Shown here one piece after another: positions 22,643-34,904 of a stretch of DNA of 64,000 nucleotides; the stretch's first letter is position 1; each line of letters begins with the position of its first letter. Location of the stretch: the NCBI GenBank assembly GCA_035578155.1, contig JAPWDM010000015.1, positions 3,664,001 through 3,728,000 of the forward strand, given 5' to 3'. The position numbers and the translations under genes were made by a program. Source of the DNA: Brachynemurus nebulosus (lineage: Eukaryota > Arthropoda > Insecta > Neuroptera > Myrmeleontidae). The notes below the pieces were generated by a model. The model saw nothing but the letters and a program-made list of their open reading frames with translations. It was not told the DNA's origin and made no database searches.

Positions 22643-22734
22643 TTTGGTGAATATTATTTTCGGTTTCTAGGGACCACAAAACAAATTTCTGCCATGGTCC
22701 CGGGTTCAAGTCGCGTCATGACAGTGGCTGTAAT
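22350..22734. repeat. Second copy of the microsatellite-associated repeat, with (CA)n(TA)n
   Basis: CATCCGACGTGTCTGGCTAA at about 22466 leads, with the same wording as the palindrome arm (TTCGTTCGAGAGTTATCGTG), into (CA)n(TA)n at about 22568-22639. It is followed by AATTTTGGTGAATATTATTT and a TCTAGGGACC block that recurs at about 43868. Confidence 0.75.
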
Positions 22735-23715
22735 AGCTGAATTCCATTCTGGAAATTCGCTAAAACCGACTTCACTATTGGTTAGCAATTGAAAAATAGA
22801 TCAAACAGTGGAATTTAACAAAAGTTTTAGGATATTCTATTCGGAAACTAGGAAAGATATCGAAAAACTAACTTTGCTATGGGATTTGCCATTAAAGAAA
22901 TGGACGAATAGTGGAATTTGACAAAAGTTCTAGATCATTCTATTCGAAACCTAGAATAAATATCAAAAAATAAACTTTACCATCAGATAGGTCATCAAAG
23001 AAAATGCTAAATAACGATATTTGAGTAATGTTCTCGAATATTCTGTTCGGAAACTAACAAAAATATTGAGAAAGCGACTTCATCAGTAGATTGCTCCTTG
23101 GCGAAAAAGGTCAAATAGTGGTGCTATACACAAGTTTTAGTTATAAATTTACGCCAACGTATACAGTTGCAAAAACAGTATAATATTTATATTTCCCTTA
23201 AATGAAATATCTTAACTCTTGTTAAATTCCGCTATTTGATCTTTTATTTAATAATTAGATGAGTGACAAAATCGGTTTTTTGATATTTTTACTAATTCTC
23301 AAATAGGACATTCTGGAAAATTGTTCAATTCTTGTTATTTAAGCTTTCATTCGATGACAAATCGGATGGTGAAATCAGTTTTCCGATATCTTTGCTAATT
23401 CTCGAATAGAACATTCTAGAACATTGTCCAATTTTTGTTATTTAAGCTTTTATTCAAAGATCAATTCGATAGTGAAGTTAGTTTCCCGGTATCTTTGCTA
23501 GTTCTCGAATAGAACCTTCTAGAACATTGATAAATTTTTGTTATTTATGCTTTTATTTGAAGACCAATTCGATGGTGAAGTTAGTTTCCCGATACCTTTG
23601 CTAGTTCTCGTATAGAACATTCTAGAACATTTCTAAAGTTTTGTTATTTATGTTTTTATTCGAAGACCAATTCGATGGTGAAGTTGGTTTTCCGATATCT
23701 TTGCTAGATCTCTTA
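22735..23715. repeat. Foldback element built of ~103-bp units, copy 1
   Basis: Forward units with a TTCTAGAATATTCTATTCG-type core occur at about 22825, 22928, 23031 and 23135. Inverted units with CATTCTAGAACATTG-type cores occur at about 23310, 23412, 23515 and 23618. Spacing is 102-104 bp throughout. The unit also has a GAAGTTAGTTT(T/C)CCGATATCTTT-type block. The arms face each other around about 23160-23200. No protein frame. A second copy is at 57210-57965. Confidence 0.85.
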
Positions 23716-24000
23716 TTTAATTTCTACGAAGTATTTACAACAAAATCATAATTATCCAAATTAATGTGAACAAAATTTTACGAATCTTGTTACTTCTGGA
23801 TTATGTTTAACATGCCTTTAAAATATTAACATATAAATCTTACATTGCAAAAAGAATTTACTTTTAATTTTTGAAAGCCGCTAATGATTATGGTTCATTA
23901 CACACACAGTCTCAATTATCAGCTCACACGTGCACAGAAGAGGCGTGGCCTATGTGACAGAATCAAGTGTGACTCAATCGAGTTTGGTGTGTAATTTTAC
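23716..24000. other. Unassigned stretch
   Basis: Nothing recognised apart from an imperfect ACACACAG/CACACGTG-rich patch. Confidence 0.3.
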
Positions 24001-24110
24001 TGGAGTATAAAATAATAATAATAATTTATTTGTGTAAAGACCTTTCCAGGTATACAAAACGTCAGAGGACAATGATTACAATAAGTATTATCAAGTAGGA
24101 TATATCTTAT
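24001..24110 (-). mobile_element. Possible 3' end of a minus-strand LINE
   Basis: Read on the minus strand, the sequence ends ACACAAATAAATTATTATTA, that is an AATAAA-like signal followed by an (ATT)n tail, the usual 3' end of jockey/CR1-type LINEs in insects. The body upstream (to the right) is too short or decayed to identify. Confidence 0.35.
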
Positions 24111-25633
24111 ATTTTACTTAATATGAGAGTTAAACATGTAAATGAGATGCATGAACCAAGTTAAACAAAAACAGTTTTTAAACAAAGATGTCAATACACA
24201 AGTACTTTATGGATAAATGTGTTTTTGTAGTGGTATATAACTGTGGTGTTGGTTTTGTCATTTTTGTACACTTAGTGGTGATTATTATATGTACATTCAA
24301 ATATATTATGATGACAGAAAGGTACAGCGTGACAGGCAATAAATTATATTTTTGTCCCTCCAAAATAAATATGAATGAAAACGAAGTTTTTACTTACCCA
24401 ACTCTTTTAAATGTTATACATGCCAAATTAGTGTATTTGAATAATAGAAAAAGATGAAGACTTTATTTTAGGTTGTGTTACAAGATTGTGTTTAGAGAGC
24501 GCGTGTCAGCAGAGCGCAAGTAAATTTGGTGTTTTAAGAGCGAATAAGAATCATAAAACTATACCACAGAATAGATAACATGTTGTTATTTATTCTTGTG
24601 ACTAAACACAATAAACTGACCAGGTACTAATATGGTACTGTATGGAATCAGGTACTATACAGTGCCGTCCCAAAAATGATACTGTCATTCTGTGATTTTC
24701 AATTTATTAACAAAATTTACATTTTGATTGAACATTCTAGTTAATTATTTTACTAACTGAATAACTAATAATTTACTTATATTTAATAGCTTTATACTGA
24801 CCATGTAAACCTTAGTTGAATTTTAACGTCTAATTTTCAATATTAGGTCGTACAGCCAAAGGAACAGTGATTTTAAGGATTTACCTAGATATGACGTTTA
24901 TAAATTCAAAGATTGTTGCCTAAATTTGAAATATAAAATAAATTGTTCTGCATAGATTTCAATTAAAAAATATATACTTTTTCGGAAACATTTACAGGAA
25001 AAAATTATTTTTAAAGTCACCATCAACTTAATGCTATTTTCACCGGAAGTATCCAATTTGAAGGAAAATTGAAAAATTTGTAATGTTTTACCAAAGCTAT
25101 ATAATTGAAAAACTGATTTTTAGTTACTAGATGTACGATCTGAGATTTTTTAAGCTTAAAAAATAAAGTAATCCTTTTGATTTTGACAACGTTTTTTGAA
25201 AAGGATGCAATAGTTTTGACTTTAGATATAAAATAAGTAGTAGGTATTTTGTGCAGTAAATATGTAATTTCATAGTAGTCGTTCTCGTCAGTTTTCGTCA
25301 TTACTATACTATTATAGCGCAAATGTTCAATATGACGGTTCCTGAAAATCCATTAATAAAATTTAAGGAACATAAAAAATATAAACCAACTGTATTAATT
25401 TGTAAATCTTTTATTTAGTAATTTGTTACCAAGAAATTTTTTTTTAAATTACCATTATATATTTCTATATTACATGGCTACATTATAAAAAAACTTTGAA
25501 TATGCTTTGAAAAATAAAGCAAAACAGGGACAAATAGGTATTCATTGTAAGTTAGATCTTAAGTAAGATCTTAATTTATTCCTTATAATTAAATGACGCA
25601 AACTTTAGGACGCAAAATTTTTAGGACGCAAAC
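24111..25633. other. Unassigned AT-rich stretch
   Basis: Open frames at 24188-24457 and 25023-25322 lack known motifs. A GGTACTA phrase recurs several times at 24620-24665. No gene or element boundary found. Confidence 0.35.
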
Positions 25634-25836
25634 TTAACCTTTAAGGTAGTATGGCCGTACCCGTACGGCGGTAAATATCATTGCAAATCGGAGTATAGCC
25701 GTACCGGTACGGCTTTGGTCATACAGACTTTGTTCGTAAGTAATACTTGTAGTACTTTTTATTTTAAATTTTTATATAATAACTCACTCCGTATAGGTAT
25801 GTACATCATACCAAAATTCCCTACCTTAAAGGTTAA
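25634..25836. mobile_element. piggyBac-type MITE, TTAA target duplication
   Basis: The element 25638-25832 (195 bp) has inverted ends CCTTTAAGGTAG and, reverse complemented, CCTTTAAGGTAG, flanked by TTAA (25634-25637, 25833-25836). CCTTTAAGG next to TTAA is typical of piggyBac ends. Inside are two 16-bp GCCGTAC...GTACGGC palindromes, at 25654-25669 (two central mismatches) and 25698-25713 (perfect). Confidence 0.85.
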
Positions 25837-26297
25837 TTGTTTCCTGAAAACGCAAAAACACCCCGTTCAGTCACAAAAGTAATTACAATAAGTATAATAA
25901 AAACATATTTTACAATAAGTAGTGGTAATTACATACGTGTATACATATTTATACAAAATGATATTGTTCATCCATATAAATAGATACTTAAGTGGCTAAC
26001 TTATTGATAAAAAAAATAATGTAATACAAGCATATAAATAATAAAAAAAAACTTTTTTAACGGTAAAATGTGCAATTTTCTCCGAGAAAACTTCTAGATA
26101 AGTACTTCAGCAATCCACATTCATGTAAATGTTAGAGCTGTAAAAAAAATCTTGGGGCGGTAACTAATTCAAAATTATATTTTTAATCATTAAAAGTAAT
26201 TTCAAATTTAACTATTAAGCTAGGTGTAACGAATATTTTGGTAAAACATCCATTTACCATTTATGTCTTCAAAGCTCATTACTTACTTTTCCATTAT
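25837..26297. other. AT-rich 3' flank of the P-like element
   Basis: Non-coding. It presumably includes the 3' untranslated part and terminus of the P-like transposon, but I could not identify an inverted terminal repeat or an 8-bp duplication. Confidence 0.35.
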
Positions 26298-29200
26298 TTA
26301 CTGATTTAAAATTTTTAATTTAGGATGGGAGACACAATTGATAACTTCATTTTCATACCATTTACAATTTTTTCTTAATAAAATTAGAATCATATAATTT
26401 AGAATTTTGATTCGGTGATCGTAACAAGGATCATTTTCTGCAAACCAACCTGTGAAATCTTCAAGTTTAGATACCTCGTATATACATTTATCAACAATTG
26501 TATGTTTAATATTTTTTATGCTTATATTGCTAAAAAATATTGATTCAAAAATTTTTACAGATAAACAACATAAATGAAAAAAATTGTCAGTTGGCGCTTT
26601 TAGTGAACCGAAATCGGGTACGTCTAAATAATTTTTGAAATATATTAAATATTCTGATGAATATTCAATTGTATCTGTTAATTTTGTGGTAAATTTTTTA
26701 CATCTTTCACACGCAAAACTAGATCGTTCTTGTTTGTAAATTAAAAATCCTGCAAAGTATCTAATAGAATTTGCCTCCGATAATTTAACGGGTGCATTTA
26801 TAATTATTTCTTCACTGTGACTCTCATCCTCTAATAGGTTATTTGAGTGTTGGGAAGCAGATGGAATTTGAAGTCGGGCTTTATTAGAATTAGTATCAGT
26901 AGAAGTATTTTCCCAATTACTTAGTAACAGTTCGTCATCGTCGGTTTCACAGTTTTTTAAATCCGTAAATGATAATAATTTTATTGACATTATCTTGGCG
27001 ACAATAAAATTTAATTCATATACGGAAGGATTTGTATTATTACTTCCTTTTGCTCGAATTAGCCCAAACGTATTTTCAATAACATCCTGATTTAATTTGG
27101 AGGTAAGAAGGAAATCTATTTTATTAGAATATAAAGTTCCTTTAATATATGTTCCTTTAACCTCTTCGCTACTGGTGTCCATTATACTGGACATTAAATT
27201 TAGGGGTACTCTTACATGAATTTTAACTGAGAAAAACTAAAAAGTTCTAAATATTATTTAAAAATACACAAATTACGATTATTTAGAGATAAGAGATTAA
27301 AAATTTTAATCAAAATGAACGCTTGCTTAAAATGATGTCCAGTACGCTAGACAAATATATAGTCATTGAGTATAAAAAATTTTAAAAAATCAGTAGTGAA
27401 GACGTTAATATTTTGGATAAAACCTTTTAACCAAAAAATTCGAGTGGACGTCTTCATTTCGGTAAAATAGGTTTCCATTTCTATTAAGAATTTGTCAACA
27501 GGATTGTTAATTTTCAAAGCCGTTTTATATACATTTTTGTGAAACAATGACTTTGAGTTGAGACAATCAAAGAGACGATCCATTTTTTCAAAAAATAAAT
27601 CAGTAGAAGTGGCTTTAGTTTGAACTTCATCGGAAATTTTTTTTAACATCGAAATAGTCCTAATACCTGCTACAGTACTACGACTAAAGCATTGCGTAGA
27701 AAGTTTAACACGCATTTTATCAAAATTATTCGGAGAAATATGACATTCTCTTAGTGAAGGACAAATTCTTGTGGGACTCTCTTTGTCGATTTTGTATAAT
27801 TCTCTAATGACATTCCAAGAAACGGGTCCATCCGGTGAAAGCATATCAGACGTTAATAATGTATTTCTTAATGATTTAATTAAATGACAGGCATCATAAA
27901 GTGCAATAATTTTAAAATTATCAATCTCAAAAACTGGGTTTTCGTAAGTTACTCCTAATGCTTCATAACATTTTCGGTTGTTCGAACCTTGATCACAAAC
28001 TGTTATTCGGACATAAAATCCTATTTCAATTAAATCTTTTATATTTCTTTCTAGGATTTGTTTTAAAGTGCAGCCTGGCATTGGGCTGTCTGTTGTAAAA
28101 TAATTTAAAATATATTTATAATTACAAAATAAACCACGAATCATAAACATTGTGACATATTTAGCTACTTTGTTATTTCTTTCGAATCCACAGTCAACAA
28201 TTCCATCTATTTGGTCAGTCACAGAATTATATCTTATACCTACTTCGTTTAATTGCAATTCCATCAAATACAAGAGACACATTTTTTTCAATTTCCGATA
28301 ATGTTTTTGACTTAGTTTTTAAGGTATCTAATAAAAGTGACGAAAAACCTGGTTGTAAATTTTTTATAGGTAACCAACTACTTAAAGAAGTTATAGAGGG
28401 CAAAGTAAAATGTAATAGATCTCTCATAAATTTATATAAACAAGGTGATCGGTAATAAATATTTTGTGCTAAGTTCTTTTGGTTTTCAGTATAAGCAGGC
28501 TTTGATTTTGGTTGCAAAATCATAGTACAAAATGTTTTTACATTTTCGTCCACCCAGCTTAGTTGCATAATTTCCTGTGAAATATGTTTCGTTTCATAAT
28601 TTTTACCTTTAAAATTTTTTTTTACACATCAGACTTTTCTTTTTTTGAGCAGTTAAGGCTTTCTTTAAACAAACTATTTCTTTGCTTAAGTTTTTTTACT
28701 TCCATTTGTAATTTTGAGCATTCTCGAGACTTAATCAAATATTTTTTATAATAAGAGGAACTTGGTAAGATTTGACGCTTACACTTTTTAGGAGGAGTTT
28801 TTAAAAGTGGTAAATCATCAAATGTGAGTTCCTTACTACTTTCTTTTGAGAAACCACGGTAAACTAAAGGGTTCTCAGATCTTGTTATTTGCAGTTCTGG
28901 ACTACGTTCTCGTTCTATTGTGGGCCAATGCAATGTAGGAATACTTCCTCTAAGTAAATGTTTTTTACCGATACAATTGACTTCAAAACGCTTTTGACAA
29001 ATGTATAAACCATAGCTGAGTGAATCCGGATTTTTTATTGAGCATTTTTCCAACCAAACATTACGCAATTGGGGATTTTTTGGAAAAGGGTATAATCGTG
29101 ATTCATTTTTAGTTACACCACAAGAAATTATACAACGTTTAAATTTAGATTTTCGTTTTCCGACTAAAAAAATTTGTTCTTTAATTTTTGGTTCTGAATC

Positions 29201-29458
29201 TAAGTTTAATGTTGGTATACTTCCCCTTACTAAGTATTTCGGTCGAAAACATACCGAAGGAAAATGTTTTTGACAAATATATAAAGGCTTATTTGAAACA
29301 TTTCTATCAATATTACATTGATCAGACCAGATTTCACATAATTCAGTATTATTTTTTGGAAATGAAAATAGTCTTACATTTTCTTCATATCGCGGCGACG
29401 ATCTACATGATAATACACAACCCTTTGCTCCGGTAACATTAAAACGTTTACGTTCCAT
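26298..29458 (-). pseudogene. P-element-like transposase with two THAP zinc fingers
   Basis: The start ATG is at 29456-29458. 28622-29458 (278 residues) has THAP domain 1 (about residues 12-86: C-x3-C, then ICQKHF, then GSIPTL) and a second THAP copy (about 107-178) in which the zinc His is replaced (ICQKRF), followed by a Lys-rich coiled segment. A ~60-bp intron (GT near 28623, AG near 28566) joins MQLSWVDENVK. The catalytic part has SLVFDGIAIK, DSPMPGCTLKQIL, VCDQGSNN and DACHLIKSLRN, as in P/THAP9 transposases. The C-terminus (26298-27194) has the diagnostic TSKLNQDVIENTFGLIRAKG. One frame change (about 28245) and an unresolved gap or intron (27195-27346) break it. The overall state is good for a fossil, so it may be fairly recent. 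Confidence 0.92.
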
Positions 29459-30860
29459 TATATCAACTTTATGATTACCAACATTAATCTTATTGTTAAA
29501 AAAATATATAAAATAAATAATAGAATTAACAACTAGATAAATTAATAAATCAAAAACTAATTTTCAAAAAGACGTAAATAGTAATACATTACCAAATAAA
29601 AAGCTTCAATATTCACTATTTAGTATTTACGTCAAACTAAATTTAAAATTACTTAAAATTATCAAATAACAATTAAAAAGGTAAACGAAAATCTATTTAC
29701 ACTTTTAAAATATTTATATGTACACTTATTTCAATGAGAAGTGTTATCTTAAAGTTAAAAAAAAATCAATTAATGAAAATATAGTATGATGTTATTTAAT
29801 GCAGTTTACAACCGTCACGTTTGGAGTTTTTGGTGAGAATGAAAGTTTGGCGGGTTCTAACTAATTATTAGAGGTATTGAATATAAAGATCATGAATGTT
29901 TTTGTTTCCAATAAACAGATCTTTTGTTCGGAAATTTAAAACATATATGATTTACAAAAAATATACTCGGCCAATCGTAAAATATTTCTCTATTGTATTG
30001 AAACACAAGACAGTATGTTTCCAAAATATTTAAATAACTTAACTAAACGAACTTAAATTAGGGTAAAATGGGATAAATATGTTAGTAATCATTTTATATT
30101 TTTTAACGTAAATATAATTAATATTGTATTAGCTTAAATCACGTTCAGTAAAACAAAAATATCCGTCTACACTCAAAGAATGTAATATTTTCTTGGGCTT
30201 CGTTGACCTATTATTTGTGTCCAGGAAGTCGATTCAGGACTCACGACTTGATCCTACACATATGCTGCAAACTTTCGTGTTTCATTTAAATGTCTAAAAT
30301 ATAGTTTCTGTGCAATTCTTGCTTGAAGTGATTTTTGAATTGGTTTTTTTCCATAAGACATTTCTTGGCAGTAATAAGGATCCCATATACTGACTCAGGT
30401 AAAAATTTATCACCATACCAAATTTCATCAAAATTTGTTTAGTAGATTTTAGGCAATCCGTGCGTAGCCATACAGTTTTTTTTATATATATTAAAATAAC
30501 ATATAAAAATTAATTATGACTGCATAAACCATTTGAGTGATTTTTGGCCCCTACATTGGCCTGTACGACTTTAGTAATATTGTATATACACATTAACGAA
30601 AAAAACCTTGACACCTCTGTGCGACCATTCATTATATTATTATATACATATCATGTTACAAAACAGATTGGACTATATATTATTATCATCCTCATCCCCT
30701 TGGCACCGCTTGGATATAGGATATAGGTATATAGATGTGTATATCTGTGTTTCTATATATTTACATATACATTGGTTTGAAATTTGCTTATGGTTAAACT
30801 TTTTGTATTTTCTAAAACCAATTTTAGGTAAGAAATATAACATTCAGTTTTGTATCTGGT
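29459..30860. other. 5' flank of the P-like gene and unassigned DNA
   Basis: AT-rich. A 120-codon open frame at 30608-30970 is partly read-through of the (TA)n tract. A block near 30350-30480 (ending TAGATTTTAGGCAATCCGTG) has the look of an interspersed repeat. No gene or P-element terminal repeat recognised. Confidence 0.35.
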
Positions 30861-30865
30861 ACTAC

Positions 30866-30867
<2 letters not shown>

Positions 30868-30943
<76 letters not shown>
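30868..30943. repeat. (TA)n microsatellite
   Basis: About 38 TA repeats, next to the 3' side of the minus-strand LINE. Confidence 0.95.
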
Positions 30944-30945
<2 letters not shown>

Positions 30946-30990
30946 GTGGTATTATGTATATATAATATAATACGTATAATATATATATTT

Positions 30991-32506
30991 TCAAAATAAT
31001 TCAGCTATTTCATACAGAGCTTTACTATTTAGATACTTTTTTAATTTAGCTTTGAACTTATTATATACGTTCTCAGTTCGTACATCTTTAGGTAAATTTT
31101 GGTAAATTTTATAGCCTGTGTAACAAGGAGTCTTTTCAAAAAATGTTGTTCTGTGTGCGAAACTGAATAAATTTTCATATCGCGTATCATACTGCATTTT
31201 TTCTTTCGGTACAAAATAATTATTTTCTTTCATGTATGTTATTACTTCACTACACAAAGATACCATAAAAAGTTAAAATTTCATTTTCTATAAATAAATT
31301 TTTGCAAGATTCCCTCTTTGGAATCTTGAAAATGGTTCTTATTATCTTTTTCTGTATCATGAATGCTCGGTTTGATTCTGCAGATCTTCCCCATAATAAT
31401 ATTCCATATTTCAGTGTAGAGTAAACGTATGCATAGTAAAACATAATTAACTGTTCATGATTCACATATTTTTTTAATACTCTAATTTGAAATAAAAATT
31501 TATTCAGTTTCTTACATACAAAATTTACTTGATCTTTAAATTTTAAATTACTGTCTATAGTAATACCTAAAAACTTAGTTTGATTCGTTGATTTTAGTAT
31601 TGTCTGATACGTACCAATTTCCACATTTTCGTTATATGATTGTCTTAATTTAAGTCACCAGTGCCGATTTTTGCAAATTTACAATTAACTGATTCCTATA
31701 ACAGCACTCTTGAAACATTTTTAGCACCTTTGTTACCGATCTTCATAATTAGAGTCGGTTATAAGTGCAGTAACATCATCAGCATAAATTATTAAGTTTG
31801 CATCTACTACATGTTCTGGTAGGTCATTAATAAAACAAATAAAAAGCAGAGGTCCAAGATTACTGCCTTGTGGTACTCCAATATTGACGTATTTTTCTAC
31901 TGACTGTTGTCCTTGAATTTCGACTATATATTTTCGATTACTTAAGTATGATTTTACCAAATCATTAATATTTCCTCGGATTCCCATGGCTTCCAGTTTC
32001 TTCAGAAGATAACCGTGATTGGCCGTATCGAAAGCTGCACTCAGGTCAAAGAACAAACCAAACACAGATAGTCCATCATCTAACGCTTTTGATAAATATT
32101 CGTAAAATTCAAACAGAGCAGTTGAAGTAAATCGTTTAGATCTAAAACCATGTTGCGAATTGTTTAAGACATTGTTTCTCTGTAAAAAGTTTGTTACTCT
32201 ATTTGATATTGCTTTTTCAAAAATTTTCGAAAATCCAGACAGTATTGAAATTGGCCGGTAGTTATTAACCTTGTATCGATCATCTTTTCCTTTGTATATA
32301 GGTTTTATTTTTGCAATTTTCAAAATATGTGGAAAAATATCAGTTTGAAACATCAAGTTTATCATTGGACATAATAATTCTGCTAGTACTACAGCATTAT
32401 CCTTGATTACATATGTTGGAACTTCATCCAGTCCAGTTGATTTTGAATTTGGTAACGTCATTATGATGTTATAAATTTCAACATTATCTGCCGGAAAGAT
32501 AAACAT
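30991..32506 (-). pseudogene. 5'-truncated non-LTR retrotransposon, reverse transcriptase
   Basis: 31733-32506 carries RT fingers and palm: NNYRPISIL, then QHGFRSKR, FDLSAAFDTANH (motif A), VPQGSNLGPLLFICFINDLP (B) and IYADDVT (catalytic motif C). 31250-31624 continues with KFLGITIDSNLKFKDQV and the thumb/tail phrase YSTLKYGILLWGRS, and 30991-31266 ends with a YDTRYENLFSF/KIYQNLPKDVRT tail. Frame changes near 31733 and 31260 break it. The endonuclease domain is missing, as in a 5'-truncated insertion. Wording is of the jockey/CR1/Daphne group; the exact clade is not resolved by eye. Confidence 0.92.
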
Positions 32507-32669
32507 TGATTGTAAATTCCTTTGATTATTTTCCTTTTATTAATTTTTTTTCCATTATTCAATGTATCCTGACTCTGAAAACTAATATTCGGAATTTCAT
32601 TATTTTAAAAAGAAAAATTTTTAAAAATTTAATTGGTAATAAATTGGTAAAAGAAATAGGAACCTATAC

Positions 32670-33821
32670 CTCTTTTCCGTAACTTTTTGTTCAATCTCGT
32701 CTTCTGCTTTCGTTGCCACTTCCTCTGTTAATTTTTTTTTTTTATTATAAATTTCTTGCGAATTTGATGGGGTTGGGGTATACTCCAACTTCAAATCTAT
32801 ATCAACACATTCGTCTTCTGATATTTCTACCAATTCAAGTGGTTCATATATCACAACCGTTTCATTTGTTGCTATTATTTGGTTAGTATCGTTTAATTGT
32901 GTACTGAAAAAAAAAATATATAGAGCCGGATTTACATAAGGGTACTTAGGGCATGTGCCCCGGGGTTTTCATAAAATTTATAATGTGGGTATGGAATTTG
33001 CAATTAAATATGGTAATAATTAAAAATGTTAATTATGAAATTTTTGTTTCATTTTTTTTTTTTTTTTTTTTGACTTGTCAACTTATTTTATACTGAGGTT
33101 TTCTTTTACTTATTCATTGTTTATTTCAGAAAAAACAGAAAAATTACGAAAATTTCCTTATCGCTTTACTCTCTTTAGTTCCCCACATCGGTACTAAGGG
33201 GCTCTCACAGAAGTGCGCAGAGGTTTCCGCATGAGTAGTAGTATAATATACCGTGTCTTTCATAAAGTTACGGATTATGAAAAATCGTAATAATTTGAAA
33301 ATCATTCATCACTTACTCATGAAATTTTAATATCATATGGAAATTAGGTCTAGTAAACATATTTTGAAAAACTAAATAACATAGTTTGTAAAAATAGTCC
33401 AAAAACCCATTGGTGTGAATTTTATGAAAGACACTGTTACTTCAAATTACTGCTAATAAAATAACTAAAATTATACCTAATTTCGTCAGAATCAAAATGA
33501 CTCTCATCTTTTTCAAAAATGTGTGGCAACAAATCTAAAACACGTTTGTCTAACCGACCAAGTTCTGGAGGCGGTCCACCTCCAGTTTTTTTTGTTCTCT
33601 TTTCGGGTACACTGTTCTTTCAACCTTTTGAGTGGATAATTTACTCCATTTGATTTTAAGATTTTTTCAGTTTCTGCCCACGCATCTTTTCGCTGCCAGA
33701 CAACATTTCCATCTTGGTCTTTTTTCTCGATGATATTAATGAACGAAGCAATTGTCTACACAAATAATTCTTTGTGCATTTTGGACCAATTAGCAGTTCT
33801 CTCTCTTTTCTTTTGATCCAT
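32670..33821 (-). pseudogene. MSANTD3-like Myb/SANT DNA-binding protein, degenerate, two exons
   Basis: Exon A (33477-33821) starts MDQKKRERTANWSK and contains INIIEKKDQDGNVVWQRKDA, then ILKSNGVNYP and, in another frame, GGGPPPELGRLDKRVLDLLP. This is the wording of the Myb/SANT-like domain of MSANTD3/FSBP-type proteins (QRK..W..I...N). A consistent intron (donor at 33476, acceptor at 32904) joins exon B (32670-32903; IYEPLELVEISEDECVDIDL, acidic, then Lys/Glu-rich), which ends at a GT donor. Exon A has an in-frame stop and indels. The last exon is absent, probably removed or displaced by the LINE on the left. Such proteins occur as Harbinger partners and as host genes; which this was is unclear. 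Confidence 0.6.
33249..33439. mobile_element. Intronic MITE, TA target duplication
   Basis: The element 33251-33437 (187 bp) has inverted ends sharing GTGTCTTTCATAAA (left CCGTGTCTTTCATAAAGTTA; right as reverse complement ACAGTGTCTTTCATAAAATT), flanked by TA. It lies in the intron of the MSANTD3-like gene. Confidence 0.68.
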
Positions 33822-33868
33822 TCTAAAATATGCACAATTTTTAATTTAAATAAGTAATTATGTAAAAA

Positions 33869-34248
33869 TAGTCGACTCTCGTTAATTGAAACTCGAGGGA
33901 CTCTTAAAATATTATGAATTATAGAGAGGTTCAAATTATCGCAGGTAACAATTTTAATTTTTTAAGAATTTGCGATGAATGAACTTGAACTTGTCTCAAA
34001 ATGTACTTACAATCTTTCTGTCTCTTTCTCTCTGCAACTTTGAATTGTCGAGTGTTTGACGCCTATGAGTTCGAATTAACGCGTCCTTTTGTTACGTAGC
34101 AATGATTTTTTCGTTCGAATTACCAAGTGTATAAAAATGTATTGTTTTAGTTCGAAATATAAAGCTATTTTATAGGGAATTCGTGATACCTTTGAATTAT
34201 AGAGAGTTTCGAATTATCGCAGGTTTGAATTAATGAGAGTCTACTGTA
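33869..34248. mobile_element. pogo/Tigger-type MITE, TA target duplication
   Basis: The element 33871-34246 (376 bp) ends GTCGACTCTCGTTAATTGAA and, as reverse complement, CAGTAGACTCTCATTAATTC, the familiar CAGTxGACTCTCG-type pogo terminus, between TA dinucleotides. An internal phrase, GAATTATAGAGAG plus ATTATCGCAGGT, appears at about 33917 and 34193. Confidence 0.78.
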
Positions 34249-34904
34249 ATTGTTAAATTTTTTAACGATCATTCATATTATTCGTCAAAACAGATACAAA
34301 TAAAAACAAACAATAAGAAATTTGAATTTGTTTCAGTAACGAATAACCTCAGAATATAAGATTAACATTTGTTATAATCAAAAATGACATTAAATTTCCG
34401 ATCTTTGACTTAATATTGTCTAATACATATTTTTGAAAATTTAATAAAATCTTATATACATACCTTGCTGATAAAAATATTTATAATTTTATAAAAATAA
34501 TAATAAAATATAACCACACTTTTTCGGTGATTCTCGGAAATAACAACCGTCTAGCCAGTAGCCACTCTAACAACGTGAACAACGCCACAACGCTTTAATA
34601 TGTAGTTAAACAAGATATGGAAATATTTACATTTAGTAGAAGCGCATAACTCTTGTGCGCACTTAAATCGTTAAGTTATCCGTTTCTTTCCTTTATACTG
34701 TGCCTATTATATTGCTAACTCTTTTTATTTGTTTTAGTCTTCAAACACCAATCTTGCCAATTTTAAATTGCTATTAACTAATAACAACTAGTAGTAGAAA
34801 AAATTTTTATGCACATCAATTACTTAATAGTACTACTATGTTTTATTAATAGTAGTACTTAATAGTACTACTATTGTTAGTAGCATCTAATAGCAATATT
34901 TACG
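34249..34904. other. AT-rich stretch with AGTACT hairpin
   Basis: Unassigned until 34826-34863, where TTAATAGTACTACTAT and ATAGTAGTACTTAA form an inverted repeat with an ~8-bp loop, followed by another AATAGTACTACTAT copy. The TAGTAGTAG-plus-TTATGCACA wording is shared with 8000-8050 and 35828-35848, suggesting one repeat family. Confidence 0.45.

Noticed and set aside
24188..24457. 89-codon open frame on the plus strand
   Set aside because: Hydrophobic, AT-driven composition, no motif, and overlapped by an equally long frame on the other strand.
29459..30000. Terminal inverted repeat of the P-like element
   Set aside because: I compared the right flank with 25840-26290 and saw no convincing inverted match or 8-bp duplication.
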